Of a stretch of DNA of 64,000 nucleotides, positions 24,680-32,797 are shown one piece after another. A program made the position numbers and the translations under genes. Numbering within the stretch: the first letter of the stretch is position 1; each line of letters opens with the position of its first letter. The notes under the pieces were generated by a model, which saw nothing but the letters and a program-made list of their open reading frames with translations, made no database searches and was not told the DNA's origin. This DNA comes from Brachycybe producta (taxonomy: Eukaryota > Arthropoda > Diplopoda > Playtdesmida > Andrognathidae), in NCBI GenBank assembly GCA_036925085.1, contig JAUPFP010000008.1:4397277-4461276 (forward strand), in the 5' to 3' direction.

Positions 24680-25099
24680 ATGGCCGAAGCACCAGAAGAC
24701 CGTGAACTGAACAATTTTAAACCAGTGTGCAGAGTTTCCCCTAGAATTATAACAGAAGAAGAGTACCGAGAGCGACGAGAAAGATTCATCGACGAGGCGG
24801 AATTAGCGTATCACTTACTCTTGGCTAACCTAAGACCGTTGGCGGGTTACCAGTCGGTACGATTTAGCTTGCCGTCTCCGGTGAGCCCAACACCGAGTTC
24901 AATACCAAGTCCGATACCAAGTCCGGTACATTTTTTGGAGAGTGGAGTGGCACAATTTTATCTTCACGGAACTCCAATCTTTAACGTGAGATCGGATCTT
25001 GCTGGTTTCATCGCACCTCCTTCGTCTCCCGTGGAAAGAGAACCACCGGAGCCACAGGACGAACGATTGGCAGACGACGGATTGCCATATCACGTTTAA
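24680..25099 (+). CDS. Element 1 accessory ORF A, 139 aa, unknown
   Basis: I do not recognise this protein. It starts at the first ATG after the candidate acceptor (context TTATGG) and is richer in G+C than the ORFs after it. The N-terminal half is charged (an E/R-rich stretch at about residues 31-45). Residues about 65-85 are an S/P/T-rich linker with repeated IPSP motifs, and the C-terminus is acidic and proline-rich (EREPPEPQDE). It has one cysteine and lacks the CP-x4-C module of the following ORFs. No signal peptide or membrane segment is visible. It could be a short leader protein or the first exon of a spliced product: a GTAAGG donor-like motif lies just after the stop (25114). Confidence 0.6.
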   Translation: MAEAPEDRELNNFKPVCRVSPRIITEEEYRERRERFIDEAELAYHLLLANLRPLAGYQSVRFSLPSPVSPTPSSIPSPIPSPVHFLESGVAQFYLHGTPIFNVRSDLAGFIAPPSSPVEREPPEPQDERLADDGLPYHV

Positions 25100-25135
25100 A
25101 GGTGATTATATATGTAAGGTTAAGAAAATTTGTTT

Positions 25136-25375
25136 ATGGATGAGTGCATGTTGCAGGACATTTGCATATTACCCTGGTGCCCATTAAGACCAGAGTGTAA
25201 TATCATTGACTTGAGTGACATTGATGTTATTTTTGTATGTACTACACATTTGAGAACATTTGAGGGTGCCGAATATAATATTTGGATGAATGCTAAAGAA
25301 TTAATTGTTTCCGTTCACGATTTATGGCAGATATTAGATGGATATTCCACTGATTTTGTAGGATTTGAAATATGA
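25136..25375 (+). CDS. Cys-rich accessory ORF B (type 1), 79 aa
   Basis: First member of the small Cys/His family. The module is C15-P-x4-C21-x13-C35-x2-H38, followed by an aromatic residue three positions after the histidine and a helix-like tail ending near DGYS. It is closest to ORFs G and I: all share LPWCP[LI]R, an IID motif and EY..W after the histidine. The first ATG is 25136; an internal ATG at 25148 would give an N-terminus nearer to those of G and I. Its TGA stop overlaps the ATG of the next ORF (ATGA at 25372-25375). Zinc binding is inferred from residue spacing; no known family was recognised. Confidence 0.7.
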   Translation: MDECMLQDICILPWCPLRPECNIIDLSDIDVIFVCTTHLRTFEGAEYNIWMNAKELIVSVHDLWQILDGYSTDFVGFEI

Positions 25376-25671
25376 GTTTTGTGGATGAATACGAGGTATC
25401 CTCAACCAATGATTTTGTATGCCCTTATAGTAATATTTGTTTCAGAGCTCCAGATTTCTCAGACAATTCATATATGTGGAAGTGTATGAGCCACAATTAC
25501 CTGTTTGATATTAGAGATTACCCATTTGTTGCACTAGGAAGACCTGGATCAAACAATGTAGAAGCAAGTATAGAAATAGTGAATTTTGTGAATATATTGG
25601 ACAATTTATCATACATCCAAATCTGGTTGAAATCAAAAACTTTTTCAATAGCAGGAATTGAGAAGAAGTAA
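25372..25671 (+). CDS. Cys-rich accessory ORF C (type 2), 99 aa
   Basis: Starts inside the stop of ORF B (ATGA), an arrangement suited to termination-reinitiation. Module C17-P-x4-C23-x14-C38-x2-H41. It resembles ORF J: both are 99 aa, have W-K-C before the last Cys, [DK]xRxYP after the histidine, then A[LF]GR and a similar helical tail. Cytosolic or nuclear protein by composition, with no signal peptide. Function unknown; likely a zinc-binding adaptor or nucleic-acid binder (inference). Confidence 0.7.
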   Translation: MSFVDEYEVSSTNDFVCPYSNICFRAPDFSDNSYMWKCMSHNYLFDIRDYPFVALGRPGSNNVEASIEIVNFVNILDNLSYIQIWLKSKTFSIAGIEKK

Positions 25672-25676
25672 AGATT

Positions 25677-25880
25677 ATGTGTAGAAAAAAAAAATCTTTA
25701 GTAAGTATAACTTGTCCATTTAGTTTAAATTGTGTTTTTATTATAAAGAAAAGAGATAATTTGGTGAAGTGTGTTTGTCATCTTAATCATTTTCAAACTG
25801 AATACATTCAAAGTAATCGTGACTTGAAAGATAAGTTGGAAATTTTATCAGTAAAAAAGCATGAACTTAGAAGACACTAG
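25677..25880 (+). CDS. Cys-rich accessory ORF D (type 3), 67 aa
   Basis: ATG at 25677, five bases after the stop of ORF C. Module C13-P-x4-C19-x12-C32-x2-H35 with an extra Cys (C-V-C-H). Basic N-terminus (RKKK) and a short charged tail. Closest to ORF E in length and spacing. The last 20 bases overlap the start of ORF E in another frame. The small size alone would be unconvincing; the conserved module and position support it. Confidence 0.62.
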   Translation: MCRKKKSLVSITCPFSLNCVFIIKKRDNLVKCVCHLNHFQTEYIQSNRDLKDKLEILSVKKHELRRH

Positions 25881-26070
25881 TAGGAACATACCACAGTGCC
25901 CTATAGGTCCTTATTGCATTGTAAGATTTTTTCGAGAAAGTGGTCGAGTTAAGTGTTTTGTACATGATACCTGGTATCAGACAGAAAAAATCCCAGAGAA
26001 AATTATAATTAAAGAGACAAGTAATTTGAAGTTGAAGGTAATAAAGGAAGAGGAAAAGAAAGAAAGTTAA
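25861..26070 (+). CDS. Cys-rich accessory ORF E (type 3), 69 aa
   Basis: ATG at 25861 lies within the end of ORF D (20-nt overlap, different frame). Module C13-P-x4-C19-x12-C32-x2-H35, with CPIGPYC shared almost exactly with ORF F (CPIGPDC) and GR[VI] before the third Cys. The C-terminus is Lys/Glu-rich (KEEEKKES). It matches the first half of ORF F, so it may be a truncated two-module paralogue. Function unknown. Confidence 0.65.
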   Translation: MNLEDTSRNIPQCPIGPYCIVRFFRESGRVKCFVHDTWYQTEKIPEKIIIKETSNLKLKVIKEEEKKES

Positions 26071-26080
26071 GATATTTAGT

Positions 26081-26440
26081 ATGAGTGAGGATTATCAAAC
26101 GAATAGGTTACAGTGCCCCATAGGACCAGATTGTATTACTAAGTTTCATCGATCTATAGGACGGATTGAATGCCTCACCCATAAATTCTGGTATTTACCT
26201 GCAGATTACGTATACAGGTGTGCTAATCAAGGTTATTTCCCGATACAAGCTGTTGTTGATTGTACTGATCAAGACACTGAGGAAGACATTCGAAGAATAA
26301 TTATAAGTAGATGGGAATCGTGTCCTTATGCTAGGAATTGTGCCTTTGTAGCCATCACACAAAACGAAGCTCCAAGGGAATTCCAGTGCATTATACACGG
26401 AACAGTAATTAATACTCTTTTTAACGTAATCCATATGTAA
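26081..26440 (+). CDS. Cys-rich accessory ORF F (type 4, two modules), 119 aa
   Basis: Two copies of the module: C12-P-x4-C18-x12-C31-x2-H34 and C81-P-x4-C87-x15-C103-x2-H106, separated by a linker with two further cysteines (YRC and VDC). ORF H has the same length, module spacing and linker cysteines, so the two are paralogues. Starts 10 nt after ORF E ends and stops 7 nt before ORF G. The linker Cys pair could complete a third metal site (inference). Confidence 0.72.
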   Translation: MSEDYQTNRLQCPIGPDCITKFHRSIGRIECLTHKFWYLPADYVYRCANQGYFPIQAVVDCTDQDTEEDIRRIIISRWESCPYARNCAFVAITQNEAPREFQCIIHGTVINTLFNVIHM

Positions 26441-26447
26441 AGAGGGT

Positions 26448-26672
26448 ATGGACTTAAATGTATTACCATGGTGTCCTATAAGACTTAATTGTGTAATAAT
26501 TGATAGAAGAAACATAGATAACACATATGCTTGCCTTACACACCAAAGAATTTTTCAGATAGAAGAATACGAAAATTGGCTTCAAGTTAGAACATTATTG
26601 ACAACACTAGGTGAACTATTGCAAGATATATATAGCTTTTTCATAAGAATAGAAGAAGAAGAAAGTGTATAA
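26448..26672 (+). CDS. Cys-rich accessory ORF G (type 1), 74 aa
   Basis: Module C9-P-x4-C15-x13-C29-x2-H32 followed by RIF and EEYENW, then a leucine-rich helical tail and an acidic C-terminus. A paralogue of B and I across its whole length, with conservation both in the module and in the tail (L..LGELLQ versus L..LNELLH). No export signal. Confidence 0.7.
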   Translation: MDLNVLPWCPIRLNCVIIDRRNIDNTYACLTHQRIFQIEEYENWLQVRTLLTTLGELLQDIYSFFIRIEEEESV

Positions 26673-26731
26673 AGAATTCCAGTTATAGACAGAAAATATT
26701 ATGGTTTATTAATGAGTGATATTTAAAGGGT

Positions 26732-27091
26732 ATGGATTTAAGCATACAAAGGAAAAGGGAACGAGATGCCAATAGATGTCCTTTTGGGAAAAGTTGTAGT
26801 ATAGTACACGAAGATTTTCAAGAATTTGTAACATGCGAAGTCCACAACGTAAATTTTGCATTTCCTGAGTATCTATACATGTGTGGTATAAATCCTAATG
26901 TAAACAGAGTAATTTTTGAGACTAAGTGTAAAAGTCCCTTAGAAGAACTTCAGTTATTAACAGATAGAATTGGTAATCATTGTCCATTGCATGACGAATG
27001 CTTTTTTGTCTTAATTTCACCAAAAACTTGGCCTAAACAGTATCAATGTGCAGTTCATCAAAAGATATTTAATGAACATTTGGGAGTATAA
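26732..27091 (+). CDS. Cys-rich accessory ORF H (type 4, two modules), 119 aa
   Basis: Basic N-terminus (QRKRERDANR), then C16-P-x4-C22-x12-C35-x2-H38, a linker with Cys in Y[LV]Y-x-C and a second linker Cys, then C84-P-x4-C90-x15-C106-x2-H109. Same length and layout as ORF F but clearly diverged in sequence, which argues that both modules and the linker cysteines are under constraint. 59 nt follow ORF G. Confidence 0.72.
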   Translation: MDLSIQRKRERDANRCPFGKSCSIVHEDFQEFVTCEVHNVNFAFPEYLYMCGINPNVNRVIFETKCKSPLEELQLLTDRIGNHCPLHDECFFVLISPKTWPKQYQCAVHQKIFNEHLGV

Positions 27092-27133
27092 AAGATAAAG
27101 GAAAAAAGCGTGTTTGTTTGAATTCTTAATAAA

Positions 27134-27370
27134 ATGAGTGTTGATTTAGAATTATTACCATGGTGTCCCTTAAGGTTTAGTTGTGATATTATTGATTTAA
27201 CAGAAATAGAGAACATTTATGTGTGTCTCACACATCATAGAGCTTTTCAAGTAGAAGAATATGAACTTTGGCTTCGTGTTAAACAGTTGTTAACCTCATT
27301 AAATGAATTATTGCATGAATTAGATGAATATTCCATAGAGTCAGAAATAGATATTGACCGATTTAGATAA
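27134..27370 (+). CDS. Cys-rich accessory ORF I (type 1), 78 aa
   Basis: Module C11-P-x4-C17-x13-C31-x2-H34, with LPWCPLR and CxTHxRxF shared with ORFs B and G. The tail (EEYELWLRVKQLL and onward) is predicted helical by its heptad-like leucines. ATG at 27134 follows an A-rich stretch (AATAAAATG). Acidic C-terminus. Function unknown. Confidence 0.7.
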   Translation: MSVDLELLPWCPLRFSCDIIDLTEIENIYVCLTHHRAFQVEEYELWLRVKQLLTSLNELLHELDEYSIESEIDIDRFR

Positions 27371-27403
27371 AGAAGTTTTATTGTCAGAAAATAATTTAGA
27401 ATA

Positions 27404-27703
27404 ATGAGCGAGAATTTTAGTGATCAAGACAAGGTTTATAGGTGTCCTGAACTAAAAAATTGTTTCAAAACACAGTGTCACCATCATAGACAAGATTATA
27501 GGTGGAAGTGTGTTACACATTATAGGCATTTTGATAAAAGAAATTACCCAGAGATAGCATTTGGGAGAGTTGCATGTTCATATGAAAAAGCAGTTAGAGA
27601 ATTGATAGATTTTAATGAGTATTTGTCCCGCTTAGGTCACCCCGCAAAAACTCAGGAAAGAATAGATTTTTTCGTACAAAGAGACTTAGAACGGGAAGAT
27701 TAA
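27404..27703 (+). CDS. Cys-rich accessory ORF J (type 2), 99 aa
   Basis: Last of the array, 31 nt before gag. Module C14-P-x4-C20-x15-C36-x2-H39, with an extra CHHH cluster inside the spacer that could join metal binding. Paralogue of ORF C (W-K-C-[MV]-[ST]-H, RxYP, FGR/LGR and the following helix). The C-terminus is charged (RDLERED). Not related to gag or to its CCHC knuckles. Confidence 0.7.
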   Translation: MSENFSDQDKVYRCPELKNCFKTQCHHHRQDYRWKCVTHYRHFDKRNYPEIAFGRVACSYEKAVRELIDFNEYLSRLGHPAKTQERIDFFVQRDLERED

Positions 27704-27734
27704 AGATTAAAATTAAAAGTTGTTTGGAAATTAG

Positions 27735-28946
27735 ATGGAAGAAGACAAAATGGCTTCCAATGATGGAGAAGTCGGTAACTCCAATGGTGGTGCAGAAGGT
27801 AACGCAAATACGAATCTTAACATGCATCACACAGGGTTAATACCATATTTTTCTGGGGATGAAAAAGGACCATCCGCCAAAGAGTTTTTTGAGCAAATAG
27901 AAGGTGTAGCTAATTTAGCAAGATGGACAGAAGAGTTCCAGATCATTCTGATAAAATCCAAGTGCAGAGGTCCTGCTGCGGAATTTTTCAGAGATCATCC
28001 AAGCATTCGACAGATAAACTCAATTGAAGAGTTAAAAGCGTTGATGATACAAAGATTCGAGCCAATCGAACCTAAGTTGGTATCAATGCAGAAGTTTTTA
28101 GAAGAAAAACAGAGCAACACGGAAAGCGCTATTGAGTATATTTCCAGAGTAAAGACCAGAGGAAGAGCCTTCACCGAGGAAAATCCCAGTGCCGACCAGA
28201 TAGCAGTCAGAGATGGGATGATACAAAATCAAATCATCAAAGGATTGCATCCAAGAATAAAAAGATTTGTACTTTCACGGAATCCTGCTGATTTGAACGA
28301 AACAATCAGAATCATTCTAGCGGAAGAAGAAAATGAGAAGTTGGTTCATGCGAAATATGGAATAAATGTAATAGAGACGATTACTGAAGAAAAGGAGATG
28401 CTGAAGAAATTTGAAGAGAAATTAAAGCAATTGGATGCTCAGAGAACTAAAGACATTGCAGTATTGGACCAGAAGTTTCAAGAAAAAATAAAGGCTCAAG
28501 AGAATGCCAAGAAAGAGGAAGGAAGTAATCAAAGGATGGATAAACGAAATGTTGAATGTTTCAGATGTCACAAGAGAGGACATTATGCTAATGAGTGTTG
28601 GTCAAAACCAACAATTCCACAGCAATGGAGAAATCCGAGTTACCCACAACCAAATTGGAATCAGCCACAAGCTTTTCAGCCTAATGGTAGAGCTCCTAAT
28701 TTTGGAAATACACAGAGAAATGTGCAGATTGAAAGGCAGAGAGGCCAAGGATGTTATAATTGTGGGAAAATGGGTCATTATGCAAAGGATTGTAGAATGA
28801 AACAAGTCCAAAGACAAAGTGAACCCATAGTATGTTTTAAATGTGGAAAGCAAGGTCATTTTGCAAATGTTTGTAGATTAGGGGCAAGACAGAACCCAGG
28901 GAATCGGGTTCAAAGAAATCAAGCAAATGGTAGGGCGGAAAACTAG
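27735..28946 (+). CDS. gag: Element 1 Gag, 403 aa
   Basis: Structural polyprotein that forms the particle and binds genomic RNA. Residues about 35-210 resemble the Ty3-type retrotransposon capsid region (FSGDE near the start, then W..EF and a FE...EKQ stretch). Residues about 215-260 form a charged coiled-coil-like segment. Three CCHC zinc knuckles (C-x2-C-x4-H-x4-C) lie at about 275-288, 340-353 and 367-380, with Q/P/N-rich spacers. Start chosen at the first ATG after ORF J. It ends in TAG at 28944-28946; the pol frame (-1) is open from 28934, giving a short overlap. Confidence 0.95.
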   Translation: MEEDKMASNDGEVGNSNGGAEGNANTNLNMHHTGLIPYFSGDEKGPSAKEFFEQIEGVANLARWTEEFQIILIKSKCRGPAAEFFRDHPSIRQINSIEELKALMIQRFEPIEPKLVSMQKFLEEKQSNTESAIEYISRVKTRGRAFTEENPSADQIAVRDGMIQNQIIKGLHPRIKRFVLSRNPADLNETIRIILAEEENEKLVHAKYGINVIETITEEKEMLKKFEEKLKQLDAQRTKDIAVLDQKFQEKIKAQENAKKEEGSNQRMDKRNVECFRCHKRGHYANECWSKPTIPQQWRNPSYPQPNWNQPQAFQPNGRAPNFGNTQRNVQIERQRGQGCYNCGKMGHYAKDCRMKQVQRQSEPIVCFKCGKQGHFANVCRLGARQNPGNRVQRNQANGRAEN

Positions 28947-28984
28947 AAACTCCTTCAAAGAATAGAACGCGTCAATGGGGGAGA

Positions 28985-31900
28985 ATGTATGAAAACCGCG
29001 TCACATTAAACATTCTGAATGACACAACATGTCCTATCTTTTTAGCTCAGTCAAAAAACAATCTGATAAAGATTCTATACGACACAGGAGCAGGAATATC
29101 GATAATTTCCAAATCCTTATTTGAAAAGATAAAAGGACGGAAAGCACGAGACATAAAGCCTATCACTGATCAAGCTAAGGTTATAATTACCACAGCGAAT
29201 GGTACACCGTTTCGTACAAAGGGATTATATGAAATACCCGTACGTATTACAGCAGAGAAAGTGGAAAAGGTTCCTTTATACGTGAGTGCAGAAGATTTGC
29301 CAAAGAAATATCAGATGATTTTCGGCATAGATGTGATAAAGCAGTTAGGATTAACATATGAACCCTTGCTTGATGTAATTGGTTATAATGGGATGAAAAT
29401 TAAGACAAGAAGTTTAGAGAAAAATGAAATGATTAATATGTTGCAGAAAAAGGGAGATAAAGAATGGATATTAGAAGTAGTAAGTAAAACGGAGACAGAG
29501 AATCAGAATCAATTAAGAAAATTTTTGGAGAAAAATGATGATATATTTGCATGTTCACTTAAAGAACTGAAACCGACACCTGTTGTTGAACAAGAAATCC
29601 ACATGGTGGATCAAGTTCCAGTTTTTATACGACCATACAAGTTGCCACAGAAATCAGAAGAAGTTATGAAAGAGAAAATTGATGAGTTATTAGATGCAGG
29701 AATAATTAGACCATCGTTAAGTCCTTACTCAGCACCGTGCATGCTTATAGGAAAACCAGATGGGAGTCAAAGATTAGTTGTTGATTATCGAGCATTGAAT
29801 TTAAAGGTAGTTAGTGATAAATATCCATTACCAGAGCTTTTGGGAGTAAGTAATCAATTAGGAGAAGCTGTTTATTTTTCTACTTTAGACATGGCAAGTG
29901 GTTTTTACCAGATTCCCATAACAGAAGAAGATAAAGCAAAAACAGGTTTTAGTACACCTTTTGGACACTATGAATTCAACAGATGTCCAATGGGACTAAA
30001 AACATCTCCAAGTGTATATCAGAGACTTATGGATAATGTATTAGGTGATTTGAAAGGGAAAATTTGTTTTGTTTACATGGATGATATTATTGTATACAGT
30101 AAAACTATAGAGGAACATTATGAAAGGTTAAATTTAGTGTTTGAGCGACTTAGAAATGCAAACTTAAAAGCAAAACCAACAAAATGTTTGTTCCTACAGA
30201 AGGAAATAAACTATCTAGGACATACATTTACACAAGGGAAATTCCAACCAGGTGGAAAGAAAGTAGAAGCAGTAGAAAATTTTCCGAGACCAACAAGTGT
30301 CAAGAAAATACAAAGTTTTGTGGGATTAGTAAACTTTTATAGAAAATTTATTCCAAATTGTGCAAGTTTAGCAGGTCCATTAACAAAGTTGTTAAGTAAA
30401 GATACTCCATTTCTTTGGACAAAAGACTGTGAAGAATCTTTTCAGAAATTAAAAGGATGTTTGATTACATATCCAGTTTTGATAATGCCAAATTTTAAAA
30501 GACCATTTTATTTGACTACGGATGCAAGTAATGAAGCAATCGGGGCAATCCTCGAACAAAAGATTGACGGTCAATTACACCCAATATCTTATGCGAGTAG
30601 GAAGCTCACCAAATCAGAACAAAATTATTCTACGACATGGAAAGAGGCATTAGCATGTGTTTATGGTGTAAATTATTTTCGATATTACTTGATGGGAAGA
30701 AAGTTTACTCTTATCACAGATCATCAACCATTAAAATACTTGATGACTATGAAAAAAGATAAAGCTATGTTAACTAGATGGGCATTACAGTTACAACAAT
30801 ATGATTTTGAGGTTTTATATAGAAAAGGTAAAGAGAATACTAATGCAGATGCTTTGAGTCGAAATCCTGTAGAAAGCAAAGAATTAAATGTGTTAAATGA
30901 ACAAGAAACTTGGGAAGAACATGAGGTTGCTAAAGATCAAGAAAATTGCGAAGAATTGAAATCTTTCATGGAATGTTTATATGGTTGTCCAGTAGATAAA
31001 AAGGTAAAAGAAAAAGTTGATAAGTTGGGTTTAGAATTAAATACAAAAGGTTGGTTAGTAAAAAGATCCGAAAATAAATTAAGAACTGTAGTCCCTTTGA
31101 GTAAAAGAAATTATGTGTTGAAAATGTGTCATGATAATATTACAGCAGGTCATTTTGGTATTGAAAAAACAACAAGCAAAGTTGCAGACAGATTTTATTG
31201 GGAAACTTTAAAGAAAGATGTGAAACAATATTGTGAAGCTTGTGTATCGTGTAATCAGAAAAAGATTCCACATGGGAAAAGTCCATTATGTAAGTTCCCA
31301 GCACCATCCAAACCATTTGAAAGAATTGGAATGGATATACTAGGTCCTTTACCTACTACACAGAATGGAAATAAATACATTGTAGTTATTTGTGATTATC
31401 TAACAAGATACCCAGAAGCATTTGCTATTCCAGATCAGAAAGCTGAAACCATTGCAAATTTGTTAGTAAGAGAAATTATTTCACGGTATGGTAGTCCCCA
31501 GACTCTAATAACAGACAGAGGTGCAAACTTTATGTCTGAACTTATGAAAAGTCTGTGTGAGACATTCGGAATTAAAAAGATTTTTACGTCAGCATATCAC
31601 CCGCAAACAGATGGTTTAGTTGAGAGATTCAACAGGACACTAACAACAATGTTATCACATTATGTTGATAGTTCACAAAGAAATTGGGATGAGGAACTTC
31701 CATTAGTATTGATGGCATATCGTAGTGCGATGCATTCAAGCACTAAGGAGACACCTTATTTTTTATTGTTTGGACAGGATATGAATTTACCATTTGATTT
31801 AATAGGAGATGAACCTCAGCCAGTGTACAACACTGAAGACTATGGAAAGGTAGTGGCAAATAGGATGCAGAAGATACATGATATAGCAAAAGAGAGTTTA

Positions 31901-32797
31901 GAAAAATCAGCTGAAAATCAAATTAGATATCAAGGAAAGAAAAGAAAAAATAAAGGAATACAAGTAGGTGAAAAAGTATATTTGAATGTACCACAAGTAG
32001 CACAAGGTAAAACAAAAAAATTAGCGAAGTTGAACAAAGGTCCTTATCGAGTCATTAGACAAACATCACCTGTTAATTTTGAGATAAAGCACATGTATAG
32101 ACACAAAGATGTACAAATAGTTCATGAAGAGAGATTAAGAGTAGTAAAAGGAAAAAATCCATGGGAAAAGATTGAGGACTGTACAGAAAAGGTGAAAGAA
32201 CCTAAAGAACAAAGCAGAAAAGGCAAAAGGCCTAGTGAATCGAGTAATTCAAGTTCAGATGAAGATGATGAAGACAATGCAGATAAAATTGATTATTGTT
32301 GTGAAAAGGTACCTACAGTAAATACTAAGACACCTAAGGGAATTATTCGGAACACAGAAGCCGTACCCAGTACTAGTGGTTATAATTTACGAAGTAAAGG
32401 TTCCATACAGTTTGCTACGCCATTACCAGTAAGAACAAGAAGAATTACACCTAGGACAGAAGTATTACCTAGACTACCAGATCCACCTAGAGTTGAACCA
32501 GGCGAATCTGAAGATGAAGGAGATTTGAGTTTAGCAAGGTTACGTAAAAAGTTGCAAGAGATATTGAATAAAGGAAATTCTAGGGATACCCAAGAGGAAG
32601 ATAGACATCCTCCAAGTATTTCGGAATCCCAAGAAATTAGTGCATCAGAAGAAGAAATTCAGAGTGAACAGGATTCTATAGTTGAAGAAGATACTAGAAA
32701 AACTGGTCAAGAAGAGCCAGAAGATAATGTAGCAGGACAATTGTTAGACAAGATGTTTAAATTAGTAAGTGTGATAGAAAGAATGAGTAAGAAATAA
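28985..32797 (+). CDS. pol: Element 1 Pol: PR-RT-RNase H-integrase, 1270 aa
   Basis: Order and motifs: aspartic protease with DTGAG at residue 33; reverse transcriptase with YMDD at 364-367; RNase H with TDAS (Asp at about 513); integrase with an HHCC zinc domain starting at about H716 and D784, D844, E880 (35 residues between the last two). A GPY-type module lies at about 1018. No chromodomain is visible; residues after about 1060 are acidic, Ser/Glu-rich and low in complexity. The first ATG is 28985, but the frame is open from 28934 and overlaps the gag end, so it may be made by -1 frameshifting (AAAAC before TAG) or by reinitiation. Intact, without stops. Confidence 0.96.
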   Translation: MYENRVTLNILNDTTCPIFLAQSKNNLIKILYDTGAGISIISKSLFEKIKGRKARDIKPITDQAKVIITTANGTPFRTKGLYEIPVRITAEKVEKVPLYVSAEDLPKKYQMIFGIDVIKQLGLTYEPLLDVIGYNGMKIKTRSLEKNEMINMLQKKGDKEWILEVVSKTETENQNQLRKFLEKNDDIFACSLKELKPTPVVEQEIHMVDQVPVFIRPYKLPQKSEEVMKEKIDELLDAGIIRPSLSPYSAPCMLIGKPDGSQRLVVDYRALNLKVVSDKYPLPELLGVSNQLGEAVYFSTLDMASGFYQIPITEEDKAKTGFSTPFGHYEFNRCPMGLKTSPSVYQRLMDNVLGDLKGKICFVYMDDIIVYSKTIEEHYERLNLVFERLRNANLKAKPTKCLFLQKEINYLGHTFTQGKFQPGGKKVEAVENFPRPTSVKKIQSFVGLVNFYRKFIPNCASLAGPLTKLLSKDTPFLWTKDCEESFQKLKGCLITYPVLIMPNFKRPFYLTTDASNEAIGAILEQKIDGQLHPISYASRKLTKSEQNYSTTWKEALACVYGVNYFRYYLMGRKFTLITDHQPLKYLMTMKKDKAMLTRWALQLQQYDFEVLYRKGKENTNADALSRNPVESKELNVLNEQETWEEHEVAKDQENCEELKSFMECLYGCPVDKKVKEKVDKLGLELNTKGWLVKRSENKLRTVVPLSKRNYVLKMCHDNITAGHFGIEKTTSKVADRFYWETLKKDVKQYCEACVSCNQKKIPHGKSPLCKFPAPSKPFERIGMDILGPLPTTQNGNKYIVVICDYLTRYPEAFAIPDQKAETIANLLVREIISRYGSPQTLITDRGANFMSELMKSLCETFGIKKIFTSAYHPQTDGLVERFNRTLTTMLSHYVDSSQRNWDEELPLVLMAYRSAMHSSTKETPYFLLFGQDMNLPFDLIGDEPQPVYNTEDYGKVVANRMQKIHDIAKESLEKSAENQIRYQGKKRKNKGIQVGEKVYLNVPQVAQGKTKKLAKLNKGPYRVIRQTSPVNFEIKHMYRHKDVQIVHEERLRVVKGKNPWEKIEDCTEKVKEPKEQSRKGKRPSESSNSSSDEDDEDNADKIDYCCEKVPTVNTKTPKGIIRNTEAVPSTSGYNLRSKGSIQFATPLPVRTRRITPRTEVLPRLPDPPRVEPGESEDEGDLSLARLRKKLQEILNKGNSRDTQEEDRHPPSISESQEISASEEEIQSEQDSIVEEDTRKTGQEEPEDNVAGQLLDKMFKLVSVIERMSKK

